Position numbers and translations under genes: made by a program | Source: a virus | IMG/VR virus record: IMGVR_UViG_3300011013_000016 | Span: 1-53,358 of that record | Reading direction: 5' to 3' (one strand) | Length of the DNA stretch: 53,358 bases | Part shown: positions 15,354 to 24,621 of the stretch, piece after piece | Layout: each line of letters begins with the position of its first letter | How positions within the stretch are numbered: position 1 is the first letter of the stretch | The notes under the pieces: generated by a model | Told to the model about the DNA's origin: nothing | The model's input: the letters and a program-made list of their open reading frames with translations, nothing else | Databases searched by the model: none

Positions 15354-15831
15354 GCTGGAGGCCGAGCTGGCCGCCACGCTCACAGATATCGACCGCATCG
15401 CGCGCTCATCGCCAGATGCGGAAGAGGCGCCCGCGCCGCCCCCGCAGACCCTCGCGGGAGATGCCGCACCGTCTGGCGAAGAGGCGCTGAGCGCGCTTCC
15501 GCCTGCATCCATCGAGTCCGTCTCGCAAGATCTGGTCGGCATGGGTTACCTTGGGGCTCCCACCGACCGGGTGACCCCAGACTTCAAGACGGCCCTGCAG
15601 AAGCTCGTGGACGAGCGGATGCCTGGCATGTTCGACCTGGCTGACCCGGTCCAGCTCGTGGAGGCCGTACGTGCAACCGAAAGAGGAGACCTCGCAGCAG
15701 CCCCTGGATCTGACCCCGGAGTCGGCGCAGGACCCGAACCGGCACCTGCTGGACCAGGACCAGGAACCAGCCTCCGAGGACCCGCCCCAGGACCCCGAGT
15801 CCCCCCCAATCTCGGACTCCTCCGAAGCTGA
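15268..15831 (+). CDS. Putative head protein overlapping the scaffold gene, 187 aa
   Basis: ATG 15268 follows GGAGG at 8-9 bases. The core has IPELEAELAATLTDIDRIAR and a compact helical domain (SIESVSQDLVGMGYLGAP; TALQKLVDERMPGMFDLADP), which resembles peptidoglycan-binding-like or head accessory helices. The last ~50 codons lie on top of the scaffold start in another frame and read as low-complexity Pro/Gly, so the true functional end may be near residue 135, or a frameshift may join the two genes. Confidence 0.55.
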   Translation: MPQLPQTPMSSPAASPSPAPPPQDMAIPELEAELAATLTDIDRIARSSPDAEEAPAPPPQTLAGDAAPSGEEALSALPPASIESVSQDLVGMGYLGAPTDRVTPDFKTALQKLVDERMPGMFDLADPVQLVEAVRATERGDLAAAPGSDPGVGAGPEPAPAGPGPGTSLRGPAPGPRVPPNLGLLRS

Positions 15832-16561
15832 GTCTGAGTCCGAGGAGGCTGAGCCAGAGGCTCCAGAGCCAGACGCTGCGGAGGCCGAGGAAGAGCCGGC
15901 CGCCGAGCCGGACGAGCCTGCGGACGCCGCCGAAGAAGAGCCCGAAGAGCCCGAGCCCGAGCCCGAACCGGCCCCCATCGTCTACAGCGATGTGCGGGAC
16001 ATCGACTTGGAGACCATGCCGTCCGAGGCCAGGCGCTACATGGAGCCTGCGCTGAACCTGTTGGCCCAGCGGGACCACGACCTGCAGAAGGCCACGCTGC
16101 GCTTCGAGGCCAGCCGCAAGGAGCTGGAGGACGTCAGCAGGCAGATGCAGGATCTGGACGGCAACGACCGCAAGCCCCTGCTCGACGTCATCAGCGCGAA
16201 GGATGAGACGATCAACCATGTCTCAGATGACTTGCTCAGCGTTGCGTGGCAGGCGTTCGAGGCCCTGAAGCCGGAAGCCAAGACGCTTCCCCAGGCTGTG
16301 CAGCAGGCTGTGGCCGACGAGTTCAGCGGCCTGGGCACAAGGTACGTCACCGGAAACACGCTCCAGCAGATGCTGGACGCCTACGAGTACGCCCTGTTCA
16401 AGTCCGGGCACTCACGCAAGATGCCTCAGACCCCGAGCGCCGAGGTGCGGAAGCAGACCGCCGTGGCAGAGGGGAACGCCGCGTCGTCACCGAGCAGGGT
16501 CGGGGTTGACGAGCTGGGATGGGACGAGATCATGGACAAGCATCTGGAGCTTCTGGAGTAG
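15671..16561 (+). CDS. Capsid scaffolding-like protein
   Basis: 296 residues immediately before the major capsid gene. Residues 1-115 are very acidic and disordered (runs of Glu, Pro, Ala, Asp). Residues 120-230 are long helices (ARRYMEPALNLLAQRDHDLQ; ASRKELEDVSRQMQDLDGND), and the C-terminus is compact (LGWDEIMDKHLELLE). Acidic-helical proteins in this position are scaffolds that direct prohead assembly. GTG 15671 has GGAGG six bases upstream although it lies inside the preceding gene. Confidence 0.7.
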   Translation: MQPKEETSQQPLDLTPESAQDPNRHLLDQDQEPASEDPPQDPESPPISDSSEAESESEEAEPEAPEPDAAEAEEEPAAEPDEPADAAEEEPEEPEPEPEPAPIVYSDVRDIDLETMPSEARRYMEPALNLLAQRDHDLQKATLRFEASRKELEDVSRQMQDLDGNDRKPLLDVISAKDETINHVSDDLLSVAWQAFEALKPEAKTLPQAVQQAVADEFSGLGTRYVTGNTLQQMLDAYEYALFKSGHSRKMPQTPSAEVRKQTAVAEGNAASSPSRVGVDELGWDEIMDKHLELLE

Positions 16562-16594
16562 TCCTCTCTCCCACTTCTCGTCACAGGACTCGTG

Positions 16595-17695
16595 ATGGCT
16601 CTGCTGGAGTACGCAACTCTCACCGTCCCGGACGTCGTCAAGAAGTCCGTCGTCGCCTTCTACAGTGCCGACCCGCTCATGCGAAAGGTCTTCAAGAAGG
16701 GCAAGGTCAAGCGCTCCGGTGGCACCCAGGTGCGCATCAAGCGGCTGAAGGGCGGGCACTCGGACGTCACCGAGATCAACCAGTCCAACCTGTCTGTGCC
16801 CCTCGTGCGCTACCCGTCGTACGGGCAGATGACGGGCGACTGGGCCAAGTACATCAAGCCGATCATCCTGCCACACCTGACGCGGGATCGACTTCCCACC
16901 CCGGGCGAGAAGTCCCAATGGGTCAAGGAGGAGAGCATGGCCGCCATGCTGAGCCTCCAGAACGAGGTGTGCCGCCAGGTGTACATCGGTCTCGGCGGCC
17001 CGGCCTCCGGCACCACCACCGGACCCCTGCTCGGGCTCGGCACCCTGAACGGCTACCGCACCACCGGGACCAGTTCGGGCTTCGAGAACGGCGCTATCCG
17101 GTTCGAGACTCCTGCCGCGCAGGAGACCGCTGCGGTCCAGTACCTGAACGAGACCCGCATCGAGGATGCGGTCAACGACCTCGACAACTGGTACAACCAC
17201 TTCCTCGACCACGGCGGCATCGGCACCGGCTTCCTCCCCGCGCTGGAGGAGCTGAAGATGACCGCGGACACGTACGCCCAGGAGGGCGGCGTGGACATCG
17301 CGCTCATGTCCATCGCCGATCACGTCGATGTGGCCGAAGAGGTCCGGTCCTACCCCGGCGGTGCCAACCAGGGCCCGGCCGTCGTCTACACGCCCGACGA
17401 TCTGGACAGCGGCAAGGCACACCAGAGCTTCCACCTCGTGAACGGCGTGCAGATCTACGCCAACCGGTGGATGACGGACACCGGCATCGATGCTGGTGCC
17501 ACGACCACCGAGCACGTCTACGCGCTCAACAGCTCCTACGTGGAGTGGTGGGTCAACGCCGGCAATGACTTCAAGGTCACCAAGTTCTTCGACGGGCTGG
17601 AGACCGGCAACCAGGATGCCGACATCGGGTACATCATCCTGGAGTGCCAGTTCGCCCTCCCCTCCCTGCTCGTCCACGGCGGACTCGCCAACTGA
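16595..17695 (+). CDS. Major capsid protein (HK97-fold expected)
   Basis: 366 residues. ATG 16595 is used because AGGA is spaced correctly for it; the GTG one codon earlier is too close. Position after scaffold, size, and a head-like sequence with an extended N-terminal arm (KKSVVAFYSADPLMRKVFKK), a helix ESMAAMLSLQNEVCRQVYIG and late hydrophobic strands (GYIILECQFALPSLLVHGG) support the call. The length is close to T7 gp10A (345 aa). No short diagnostic motif exists for this family. Confidence 0.82.
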   Translation: MALLEYATLTVPDVVKKSVVAFYSADPLMRKVFKKGKVKRSGGTQVRIKRLKGGHSDVTEINQSNLSVPLVRYPSYGQMTGDWAKYIKPIILPHLTRDRLPTPGEKSQWVKEESMAAMLSLQNEVCRQVYIGLGGPASGTTTGPLLGLGTLNGYRTTGTSSGFENGAIRFETPAAQETAAVQYLNETRIEDAVNDLDNWYNHFLDHGGIGTGFLPALEELKMTADTYAQEGGVDIALMSIADHVDVAEEVRSYPGGANQGPAVVYTPDDLDSGKAHQSFHLVNGVQIYANRWMTDTGIDAGATTTEHVYALNSSYVEWWVNAGNDFKVTKFFDGLETGNQDADIGYIILECQFALPSLLVHGGLAN

Positions 17696-17713
17696 GCCAC
17701 CTGAGAGGTCCTG

Positions 17714-18163
17714 ATGGTCCCCCCTGTCGTCTACCTCAGCCGTCCGACGGACACTGACACCGACCAGCCGGCGTCGTTCCAGGCGCTGGTCTACAGCATC
17801 GACTCCACGTACGGCTTTCGGTACTTCCGTCCGGCGACCACCGCCGGTCTGCTCGCCACCGAGCAGCTCAAGGAGTGGGACGCGGCGGGCGCCTTCGCCC
17901 ATCGCCGGGTGATCCAGGGCACGGCGACCACTACCCGTGCCTCGGCTGCCGGCGTGACTGTGGCTGCGCTCCCGGCTTCCGACTGGGGCTGGCTCGGTTG
18001 CTATGGCTGGTTCCCGGTCGATGGGACCTACACCATCGGGACGGACGTGGTGCCCACCGCTGCGGGCGCTCTCGCAGACGCGGTCTCAGCTGCAGACGTC
18101 GGCCGGTTCGTCGTCGGCATGTGTGTCGTGGCCAACACCGACGCCCTCATCTCGGTGATCTGA
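17714..18163 (+). CDS. Putative head decoration or completion protein, 149 aa
   Basis: Small, neutral, Ala/Thr/Val-rich protein directly after the capsid gene. Composition and strand patterns (YGFRYFRPATTAGLLATEQL; DWGWLGCYGWFPVDGTYTIG) suggest a beta protein exposed on the capsid. Decoration proteins are often found here. Role inferred from position. Confidence 0.6.
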   Translation: MVPPVVYLSRPTDTDTDQPASFQALVYSIDSTYGFRYFRPATTAGLLATEQLKEWDAAGAFAHRRVIQGTATTTRASAAGVTVAALPASDWGWLGCYGWFPVDGTYTIGTDVVPTAAGALADAVSAADVGRFVVGMCVVANTDALISVI

Positions 18164-18219
18164 CAGTAGACTGCTCCGGGGCCAGCTCCTACTTGGGCAC
18201 GCTGCCCGTGTGAGGATCC

Positions 18220-19698
18220 ATGCCCGCTCGCGCTGATCTCGTCTCTGCCGTTCGCCTCAAGACCGGGTATCCGGAACGCGGCGCAAACGGCACGGCCCGC
18301 ATCGTGGACGCGCTCAAGCACGGGCTCCGTGAGATGTGGGGCGAGATGCCCGAGGGGCTGCTCCAAGAGGAGTGGCGCTTCCGTCTGGAGCCGAAGTACA
18401 GCTCCGGGACACTGAGCGTGGACACGGTCGACCCGCTCACGTTCCAGATCGTGGCCCCGACGGTCAACCCCGCAGTAGACGGGACGCTCCGGGCTCGTTG
18501 GCTGGAGATCAACCGGGGCGACAGCGTCTGGCACCGTCGCCGCATCCGGGATGTGTTTCTCAACCAGGGCCTCTACTACATCGTGGTGGACGACCCGTGG
18601 GACAACCTCACGGACACGGGGATGTCCTACAACATCTACACGTACGAGTACCCGTACCCGGGTGACGTGCAGAAGGTCCGCCAGATCCTCCGGGACCCGG
18701 ACAACCAGGCCATCCCGCTCTTGTACACGTTGCTGCCGGACACAGCAGACGAACTACGGCTGCGACGCGGCTGGCGATCTGAGGGAGACCCGCGGGCTTG
18801 CCAGCGAGGCGACTTCTACCAACTGCCGGCACCGCACTACACCCCGACCACACGAGTCGAGGCGGCGCCGACGACCGCCCAGCGATGGGGCCACGACTCC
18901 GGCACCACGGAGCAGGTCTCCTACGGTCCGGCCGGCACCTTCGAGTACCGGGTGTGTCATGTGTGGGGCCGGCGGACCCGGCCACAGGTGACCCAAGAGA
19001 ACATCCTGGAGCCGTTCTACATCTCGTCTCCGTCGCCAGCGTCAACAGCCCAGACCACCACCTGGAATGGGTCGTACATCGAGGTGGAGACCCCGGACCT
19101 GGACTACGTGTACGGCTACGGCATCGACACCGCGCTGCGCAGCTACCACCACCACGGAACGGAGAAGTGGATCTTCCGGCGCCGGACGGCAACCGAAGAT
19201 CCCCTGGCAGGAACGAACAACGCCACACACAAGTACGTGGAGGCGGACTCGATCTACTACCTGTGGCGGATCACCGTGGGGCACATCACCAACACCTATG
19301 ACCGTGGGGAAGACGACCCAGTGGACAAGCGGGTCCAGCTCTACACGAACAACGGGCACTTCCACCTGCGGTTCGACTCCCGGCCGACGGTGGCCGACGA
19401 CGTGTTGCTGCGCATGGTGCGCAGGCCCCCGAATCTGGATCACGATGCCGACGCGCCCCGAATCCCCCCGGAGGCCACGGACGCCCTGATCTTCCTGGCG
19501 TGCAGCTACCTTGTGGGTGAGCGGGACGGGAACCCCTCTCGGACCGCGTTCTACCGTGATCTGTACAACGAGGAGATGGACAAGCTCAGGTCCCTGGCCA
19601 ATGCGGGCGGGTTCGTCTCCGAGGGCTTTGGGGACGGCCTCTCCCATGGTGACCTGCGCAGCTTCGGACTGATCCCCGGCGCCATCCGGGAGGGCTGA
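18220..19698 (+). CDS. Head-tail adaptor / tail tubular A-like structural protein
   Basis: 492 residues. The N-terminal helices (DLVSAVRLKTGYPERG; RIVDALKHGLREMWGEM) and the C-terminal helical part (ALIFLACSYLVGERDGNPSR; YRDLYNEEMDKLRSLANA) resemble adaptor proteins of the T7 gp11 / P22 gp4 type. The long beta-rich middle (residues about 60-400) is an insertion relative to those. Expected to join portal to nozzle. Family not certain; gene order portal-scaffold-MCP-this-706 aa matches short-tailed phages. Confidence 0.6.
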   Translation: MPARADLVSAVRLKTGYPERGANGTARIVDALKHGLREMWGEMPEGLLQEEWRFRLEPKYSSGTLSVDTVDPLTFQIVAPTVNPAVDGTLRARWLEINRGDSVWHRRRIRDVFLNQGLYYIVVDDPWDNLTDTGMSYNIYTYEYPYPGDVQKVRQILRDPDNQAIPLLYTLLPDTADELRLRRGWRSEGDPRACQRGDFYQLPAPHYTPTTRVEAAPTTAQRWGHDSGTTEQVSYGPAGTFEYRVCHVWGRRTRPQVTQENILEPFYISSPSPASTAQTTTWNGSYIEVETPDLDYVYGYGIDTALRSYHHHGTEKWIFRRRTATEDPLAGTNNATHKYVEADSIYYLWRITVGHITNTYDRGEDDPVDKRVQLYTNNGHFHLRFDSRPTVADDVLLRMVRRPPNLDHDADAPRIPPEATDALIFLACSYLVGERDGNPSRTAFYRDLYNEEMDKLRSLANAGGFVSEGFGDGLSHGDLRSFGLIPGAIREG

Positions 19699-19701
19699 CC
19701 T

Positions 19702-21822
19702 GTGGGCGCATCTGCACACAAGCCGATCGGCTACGCCAAGGTCATGGTGGACGCGCCTGTGTCCCCGGGTGACACGGCTTCGGAGATCTTGAACTGGGAC
19801 ATGGATGTCCGGGGCATGTTCCTGGAGTCCAAGGTCCGCATCATGCCGTTGGTGCCCACCGAGTGGGCAGCGGCTCAGCCCACGGAGTTTGCAGACGTCC
19901 GGGGGCTGGTCTACACGAACCAGGGCCAGGGCCACAAGCACGAGATCCTCATCCTGACTGACGACGGTGTGTTCCGGTATGCACCGTGGCTTCGGGCCAC
20001 GACCGGCATCGAGGAGCAGTTCGGCTACAATCGAAACGGATCGACCTACTCCGTCCGGCCGCAGGGCAAGCCGCTGTTCCCGGCCAGCATCGAGACTGTG
20101 GGCCGATACGTCTACTTCACCTTCGGGGACGGGGGCCCGGCCTGGGTCTGGGATGGGATCCGGGTGCGGCGCTTGGGCTACACCTCCACTCCGCCCCCGC
20201 CATTCGTGCAGGGTCCGCAGCGGCGTGAAGACGGGGAGCCAAACGCCGGTGGCTTCTCCGTGTCGGGCCGGATCGGTTCCGTTGAGGACGACTGGACCAA
20301 GGCCCTTGTGCTGCCCGCGGAGGGTATCGACAAGGGCCAGTGGAACTACTGGCAGGTCTGGGAGAGCGAAGGGGGGGCGTACTCGCCCATGTCTCCGGTC
20401 GGAACCGGGGCCACGATGGAGCTGGAGCAGCTGGGCATCTTCGACTGGAAGGCGTACGGCGAGGACCTGCGGCGTGCCTTCCTCCTGCAGAACATTGTGG
20501 AGGGGCCGGACGGTACGGTTGCTCGGATCTTGCTCCGCACCCTCAACCTGCACCGGCTTCCGACAGACGACTTTGGGCAGCCCCACTTCCTGCACCGCAT
20601 CCCGCACAACGTTGGGAACGTGGACTACGTGGACAGCATCCCAGACGGCGAGCTTGGCTCCATCTGGAAGAACCGATCCCTGGTTCCGCTTGGGGTCTAC
20701 TTCCTCAAGAGCTTCAGCGGCTCGATGGTCTACATGCGCTCGCGGACGCACCCGAGCCGGATCTGGTGGTCCGAACAGGAGAGCGGGATCGGGCCTGTGC
20801 CAGAGAGCCTTCTTGAGGGCGCATGGCAGGACGTGTTTCCGGAGACGGGCCCGATCACTGGAGGCCTGAGCACTCGGCTCAGTGTGGGCAACGAGACCGC
20901 CGTGTTGCTCATTGGCAAGGAGCGCGCTCTCCACTTCATGCACGGCAGCTACCCCGACTGGAAGTTCGGCACCCTGCGCATCGGGGCTGGTCTCGAAGGC
21001 CCGGGTCTGATCCAGGCGCTGCCTGACGGTACCGTGCTCATGTACGGCGCCAACAGCTTCTGGATGCTCGACACCGAGGGGGTCGTACACGACGTGGGCG
21101 GGCCTGTCCGCCGGCTCTTGCGTCGAGTGAACACGGTCAGCGCCCGACTCGGGGTCTCGTGGGTCGAGGAGTCCAAGAGCCAGGTCCACTTCCACTTGCC
21201 GCTGGCGGACAGCACGCGACCAGACCGTTGGTTCACTTGGGACTACCGCTTCAAGGGCTGGCGCCGTCGGGACGACTCGACCGTGGACGCGGCCCTCTCC
21301 ATCAACGGCGGCGAGTTCGTGCTGTTGGCCGGGACCCACAACGCTGTGCGCACGGTGTATTTGTGGGGGCGCGGCTACACTGGCTGGACCTACGCAGCGG
21401 CGACAGCGACGTACCAGACCGGCTGGTGCACCCTGGACGACAGCAGGGGCCCACCGCACCTTGGAGCCACCTGGCGCGTCACCGACCTGCTTGTGAGTGG
21501 CGAGGAGAGGTCCAACGGAACCGTGGCGGTCAAGGTCTTCGACGAGTGGACCCTCGTGCAGGCCCTTGCGGACGACACGCTCACCGCAGCCCACCCCGAG
21601 CACGACAACATCCCGTACTACGGCACGGCCGAGTACGGTGCCACCAACACCAACTACCGCATCCTTCGCTCCTTCCACCAGCGGGCACCGGCCGACGAGC
21701 ACACCACGGGGGTGTTTCGGGTCGAGTTGGAGACCACAGCGGAGTTCGCGCTTCTTGGCATCGACGCATACGGTGAGCCCGTGGCTGGTCCGTCGGGCCG
21801 GGCGCCGGAGGGAACCGCCTGA
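19702..21822 (+). CDS. Tail nozzle / tail tubular B-like structural protein
   Basis: 706 residues, GTG start two codons after the previous stop. It is made of repeated beta blades typical of a propeller (GLVYTNQGQGHKHEILILTD; YVYFTFGDGGPAWVWDGIRV; WFTWDYRFKGWRRRDDST; VLLAGTHNAVRTVYLWGRGY). T7 gp12-like nozzle proteins are of similar length and have a beta-propeller platform. Position following the adaptor supports the nozzle role. Its stop overlaps the next start. Confidence 0.6.
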   Translation: MGASAHKPIGYAKVMVDAPVSPGDTASEILNWDMDVRGMFLESKVRIMPLVPTEWAAAQPTEFADVRGLVYTNQGQGHKHEILILTDDGVFRYAPWLRATTGIEEQFGYNRNGSTYSVRPQGKPLFPASIETVGRYVYFTFGDGGPAWVWDGIRVRRLGYTSTPPPPFVQGPQRREDGEPNAGGFSVSGRIGSVEDDWTKALVLPAEGIDKGQWNYWQVWESEGGAYSPMSPVGTGATMELEQLGIFDWKAYGEDLRRAFLLQNIVEGPDGTVARILLRTLNLHRLPTDDFGQPHFLHRIPHNVGNVDYVDSIPDGELGSIWKNRSLVPLGVYFLKSFSGSMVYMRSRTHPSRIWWSEQESGIGPVPESLLEGAWQDVFPETGPITGGLSTRLSVGNETAVLLIGKERALHFMHGSYPDWKFGTLRIGAGLEGPGLIQALPDGTVLMYGANSFWMLDTEGVVHDVGGPVRRLLRRVNTVSARLGVSWVEESKSQVHFHLPLADSTRPDRWFTWDYRFKGWRRRDDSTVDAALSINGGEFVLLAGTHNAVRTVYLWGRGYTGWTYAAATATYQTGWCTLDDSRGPPHLGATWRVTDLLVSGEERSNGTVAVKVFDEWTLVQALADDTLTAAHPEHDNIPYYGTAEYGATNTNYRILRSFHQRAPADEHTTGVFRVELETTAEFALLGIDAYGEPVAGPSGRAPEGTA

Positions 21823-22583
21823 TGATCTTCAAGCCGCGAGGGGTGGCCACGGGTGGCGTGATCGATCCGGACCTCCTGACGGACGAGTTCGAGGCGGCAG
21901 CCAAGCTCGCAGCGGAGACTGGCCAGTACCAGTGGCTGCTCAACGCATTCACGAGCGTGGACCGTCTCAAGCGCGGGTCTGCCGGACACATTTCCGTGGA
22001 CACCTCGCACATCCACGCGGACCTTGGGGCGACCTTCACCACCAATCCGATCTTGCGAGCTGCGGCCGGTGCTGTGGATCCGGAGATCTTCCAGATCCCA
22101 TACAACCGAGGCCTGTCTGAGATCGGAACGGCCGGAGGCACCCCGGGCAGTGTCGGGATCGATTGGACCAGCCGCTACCCGGAGTACATCGTTGCCATCT
22201 ACTGCTGTCAGTACATCCGCGAGGCCAGGGGTCGCTTCCCAGACGACGACCTCGACGTGCGCGCCCAGCTCCGTGTTGCCGTGGACAACGCCCCGATCCC
22301 CGGCACTGGTCCTTTCGCGGTGCCACTGGATGGTCAGGCGCGCGGGACAGGCTTCGGGGGCCGGGCGTTCCGGTCCTGTGCTGTCGCCATGCTCCCGATC
22401 GCTGCCGGCCGGCACTACGTGACTGGTTTCGCGGGCCAGGCCTCGGCGATCCCTCACGTCGGCCGCAAGCTGTTCGAGCGCACCAAGTACCTGGACGATC
22501 CGCCGTTCGAAGGGGTCTGCATTGGCAGCCGGCGCTTGATCTTGCTCCGGTTCAACAAGGGCCTGCCCGGGATGGAGGGCTGA
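21822..22583 (+). CDS. Tail-associated structural protein 1, 253 aa
   Basis: First of three similar-sized genes in a row. N-terminal helix (DEFEAAAKLAAETGQYQWLL) followed by a beta-rich body (YPEYIVAIYCCQYIREARGR; VRAQLRVAVDNAPIPGTG). Probably a virion surface or tail-tip component. No family recognised. Confidence 0.65.
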   Translation: MIFKPRGVATGGVIDPDLLTDEFEAAAKLAAETGQYQWLLNAFTSVDRLKRGSAGHISVDTSHIHADLGATFTTNPILRAAAGAVDPEIFQIPYNRGLSEIGTAGGTPGSVGIDWTSRYPEYIVAIYCCQYIREARGRFPDDDLDVRAQLRVAVDNAPIPGTGPFAVPLDGQARGTGFGGRAFRSCAVAMLPIAAGRHYVTGFAGQASAIPHVGRKLFERTKYLDDPPFEGVCIGSRRLILLRFNKGLPGMEG

Positions 22584-23276
22584 ATGCCAGTCACACGACC
22601 CGTAGACGGTGCGGGGATCACCACAGCGACCGTCGAGCAGATGTACACGGACGCCCGCGGTCTGGCCAACGCGGTGCCGTTCAGGGGGCTGGGGGTCGAT
22701 GCACTTGGACACCAGCACCTGCCGTCCCTCCTCGTCGGGGGCGCGGACCAGTCGGACTACCTGGAGAATGTTGCGCCGGAGACAGTCACAGGCGCCAACC
22801 CCTTCACAGCGGAGACCCTCGCGGACATCCGGGGGGCCTGGAAGACGACCGGCTACTCCCTCAACAACGGAGGGCCGGGGTACTCCCTGCCGGCCTGCAA
22901 GGTCCTCGCGTTCTGCTCCCTGCAGATCTCCATTGTGGCCGGGCTCAACGCCCTCGGGGAGATCGACAAAGCCCTGTACTTGGTCTTGGGGCGAGAGGAC
23001 TCGGACGACACGGGGGTGTTCCATGCAGATCTGGCCGATATCGGCACCGTGTTCGTGCCGCAGAACAAGACCGCAAAGGTGCTCGCGGAGCGGTACCCGG
23101 ATGTGCAGCACACAGTCACGCTCGCGACCGTCATCGACAAGACCGTGGGCGGGGCCTGGACCCTGGAGAACCTCTACGTGAAGGCGGCGTCCGCTCTGCA
23201 CGGAGATCCGGTGGCCGCCACCTACACGATCCTGCACGGTTCCATCGGCTTCTTCTGTCTGTACAGGGACTCTTGA
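22584..23276 (+). CDS. Tail-associated structural protein 2, 230 aa
   Basis: ATG directly follows the previous stop. Contains GLGVDALGHQHLPSLLVGG, a pattern of the type seen in phage tail or fibre attachment proteins, then a beta-sandwich-like body ending HGSIGFFCLYRD. It may form a complex with the neighbours on both sides. Role inferred. Confidence 0.65.
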   Translation: MPVTRPVDGAGITTATVEQMYTDARGLANAVPFRGLGVDALGHQHLPSLLVGGADQSDYLENVAPETVTGANPFTAETLADIRGAWKTTGYSLNNGGPGYSLPACKVLAFCSLQISIVAGLNALGEIDKALYLVLGREDSDDTGVFHADLADIGTVFVPQNKTAKVLAERYPDVQHTVTLATVIDKTVGGAWTLENLYVKAASALHGDPVAATYTILHGSIGFFCLYRDS

Positions 23277-24026
23277 ATGCCGACCATTCCTGCATTCAGC
23301 CTCGTTAGCACGACCGTAGATCCGGCGGAGATCTACGACAACATGCTGTACAACGCTGCGGCGGCTCCGGTCACGCTGGAGAACCTGAACGGCGGGCTGG
23401 ACGACACGAACTACGCCGCCGGCAACGACTCCATCCGGGCGTACTCCGTGCAGAGCGGGACGTTCTGTGCCGGGGTGTGGCACGGGACCGACCGCTGGTC
23501 CTACACCTACGAGGGCCAGGTCGGTGGCGAGGACAACGCAGACGGGCGGGTTCCCCACGACTTCCTGGCGGCGCGCATCTGGCTGCCATGGACTGCTGGT
23601 GTCGTGTGGTTCGGGTACCAGGGCTGGTTCATGCACAACGCCTACCGGCACGACGTGGACGGGAGCAGTGGTGGTCCATTCGAGGAGTTCTGGTCGGTGC
23701 AGCTCCACGCACAGGGCACAAACCACCAGGCCCTGCACACCCGTCTGCCCACCACAATGGCGACCCAGCGTCCACCCACGGCGTGCGACGAGGTCCCGGA
23801 GGACACAGCTCCTGGCACCGTGAAGGTCTCCGACGAGGACCGGATGAAGTACGTCTGCAAGATGGGCATGGCTGAGAGCGTGAGCAAGGGGTACTACGAC
23901 ATCTCGATCCACCTGTGGGCCAGCCTCTTCGAGCGGACCGGTCGGGCGACGAAGGACCCAGATCCGAACTGGGAGACCAGCGTGGAGATGCGCAGCGGCG
24001 CGGTCTGGCTGCTTGCAATCCGTTGA
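23277..24026 (+). CDS. Tail-associated structural protein 3, 249 aa
   Basis: Follows without gap. Beta-rich with many aromatic residues (AARIWLPWTAGVVWFGYQGW; YYDISIHLWASLFERTGR). It carries an early LENLNGGLD motif similar in style to that of its neighbour, hinting that the three genes may descend from one module. No catalytic motif seen. Confidence 0.65.
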   Translation: MPTIPAFSLVSTTVDPAEIYDNMLYNAAAAPVTLENLNGGLDDTNYAAGNDSIRAYSVQSGTFCAGVWHGTDRWSYTYEGQVGGEDNADGRVPHDFLAARIWLPWTAGVVWFGYQGWFMHNAYRHDVDGSSGGPFEEFWSVQLHAQGTNHQALHTRLPTTMATQRPPTACDEVPEDTAPGTVKVSDEDRMKYVCKMGMAESVSKGYYDISIHLWASLFERTGRATKDPDPNWETSVEMRSGAVWLLAIR

Positions 24027-24053
24027 CTGGGGCCTGAGAAGCAAGGAGATCAC

Positions 24054-24620
24054 ATGGCTGGAGCGATGATGGGCCCCTGGGGAGCCGTGGGGCAAATGCT
24101 TCCCGGAGCCATTGCGTCCGGAAAAGCACACCGCCCCTCCACCACTGAGCTGATCTACCAGGCGTTCCTGCTCGGCCAACTCGCAAAGCTCACCCGCGGT
24201 CGGGGCGGCATGACCCCCAACCAGCGGCAGCAGGCTACGTCCGAGGGCGAGGGCATGATCAACGCCCGGATGGCCGAGGCCGGCGCGGGCTTGGCCCGTG
24301 GGAGTGCCGGGACACCCGGCGCGTCCGGGGCCGCCCAGAAGAGCCAGACAGACCTGTACAAGGCAGGCCTGGCTGCTTCCCAGCAGAGCCGCTCTGAGAT
24401 CCGAGGTGCTGACCTCCGCCTGGCTGCACAGAAGCGCAACGAGGTGATGAACCAGTGGATGGCGATGACCGGACTCCGTCAACAGGCCAAGGAGGCCGGT
24501 GCCGCCCACACAGCAGGGATGAGCCAGTCCCAGAAGGTCCCGGCCTCTTCGATCCCACCGAAGGCTGCCGACGACGCCGCAGGTGACACCGCTGCGGTCG
24601 GCTCGGTCGCGGGAGGCTGA
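24054..24620 (+). CDS. Internal virion protein, gp14-like by position, 188 aa
   Basis: Gly/Ala/Met-rich, helical, no long charged domain. The N-terminus MAGAMMGPWGAVGQMLPGAI is membrane-compatible. Small Ala/Gln-rich proteins just before two large internal proteins correspond to T7 gp14, which forms the outer-membrane ejection channel. Sequence similarity to gp14 cannot be judged by eye; the assignment is from order and composition. Confidence 0.5.
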   Translation: MAGAMMGPWGAVGQMLPGAIASGKAHRPSTTELIYQAFLLGQLAKLTRGRGGMTPNQRQQATSEGEGMINARMAEAGAGLARGSAGTPGASGAAQKSQTDLYKAGLAASQQSRSEIRGADLRLAAQKRNEVMNQWMAMTGLRQQAKEAGAAHTAGMSQSQKVPASSIPPKAADDAAGDTAAVGSVAGG

Positions 24621-24621
24621 C

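Noticed and set aside
19042-21702. 886-codon minus-strand open frame opposite the nozzle-like gene
   Set aside because: High-GC antisense shadow: the plus strand has beta-blade repeats, coupled starts and ribosome sites, while the minus reading is Val/His/Arg-rich without motifs or start signal.
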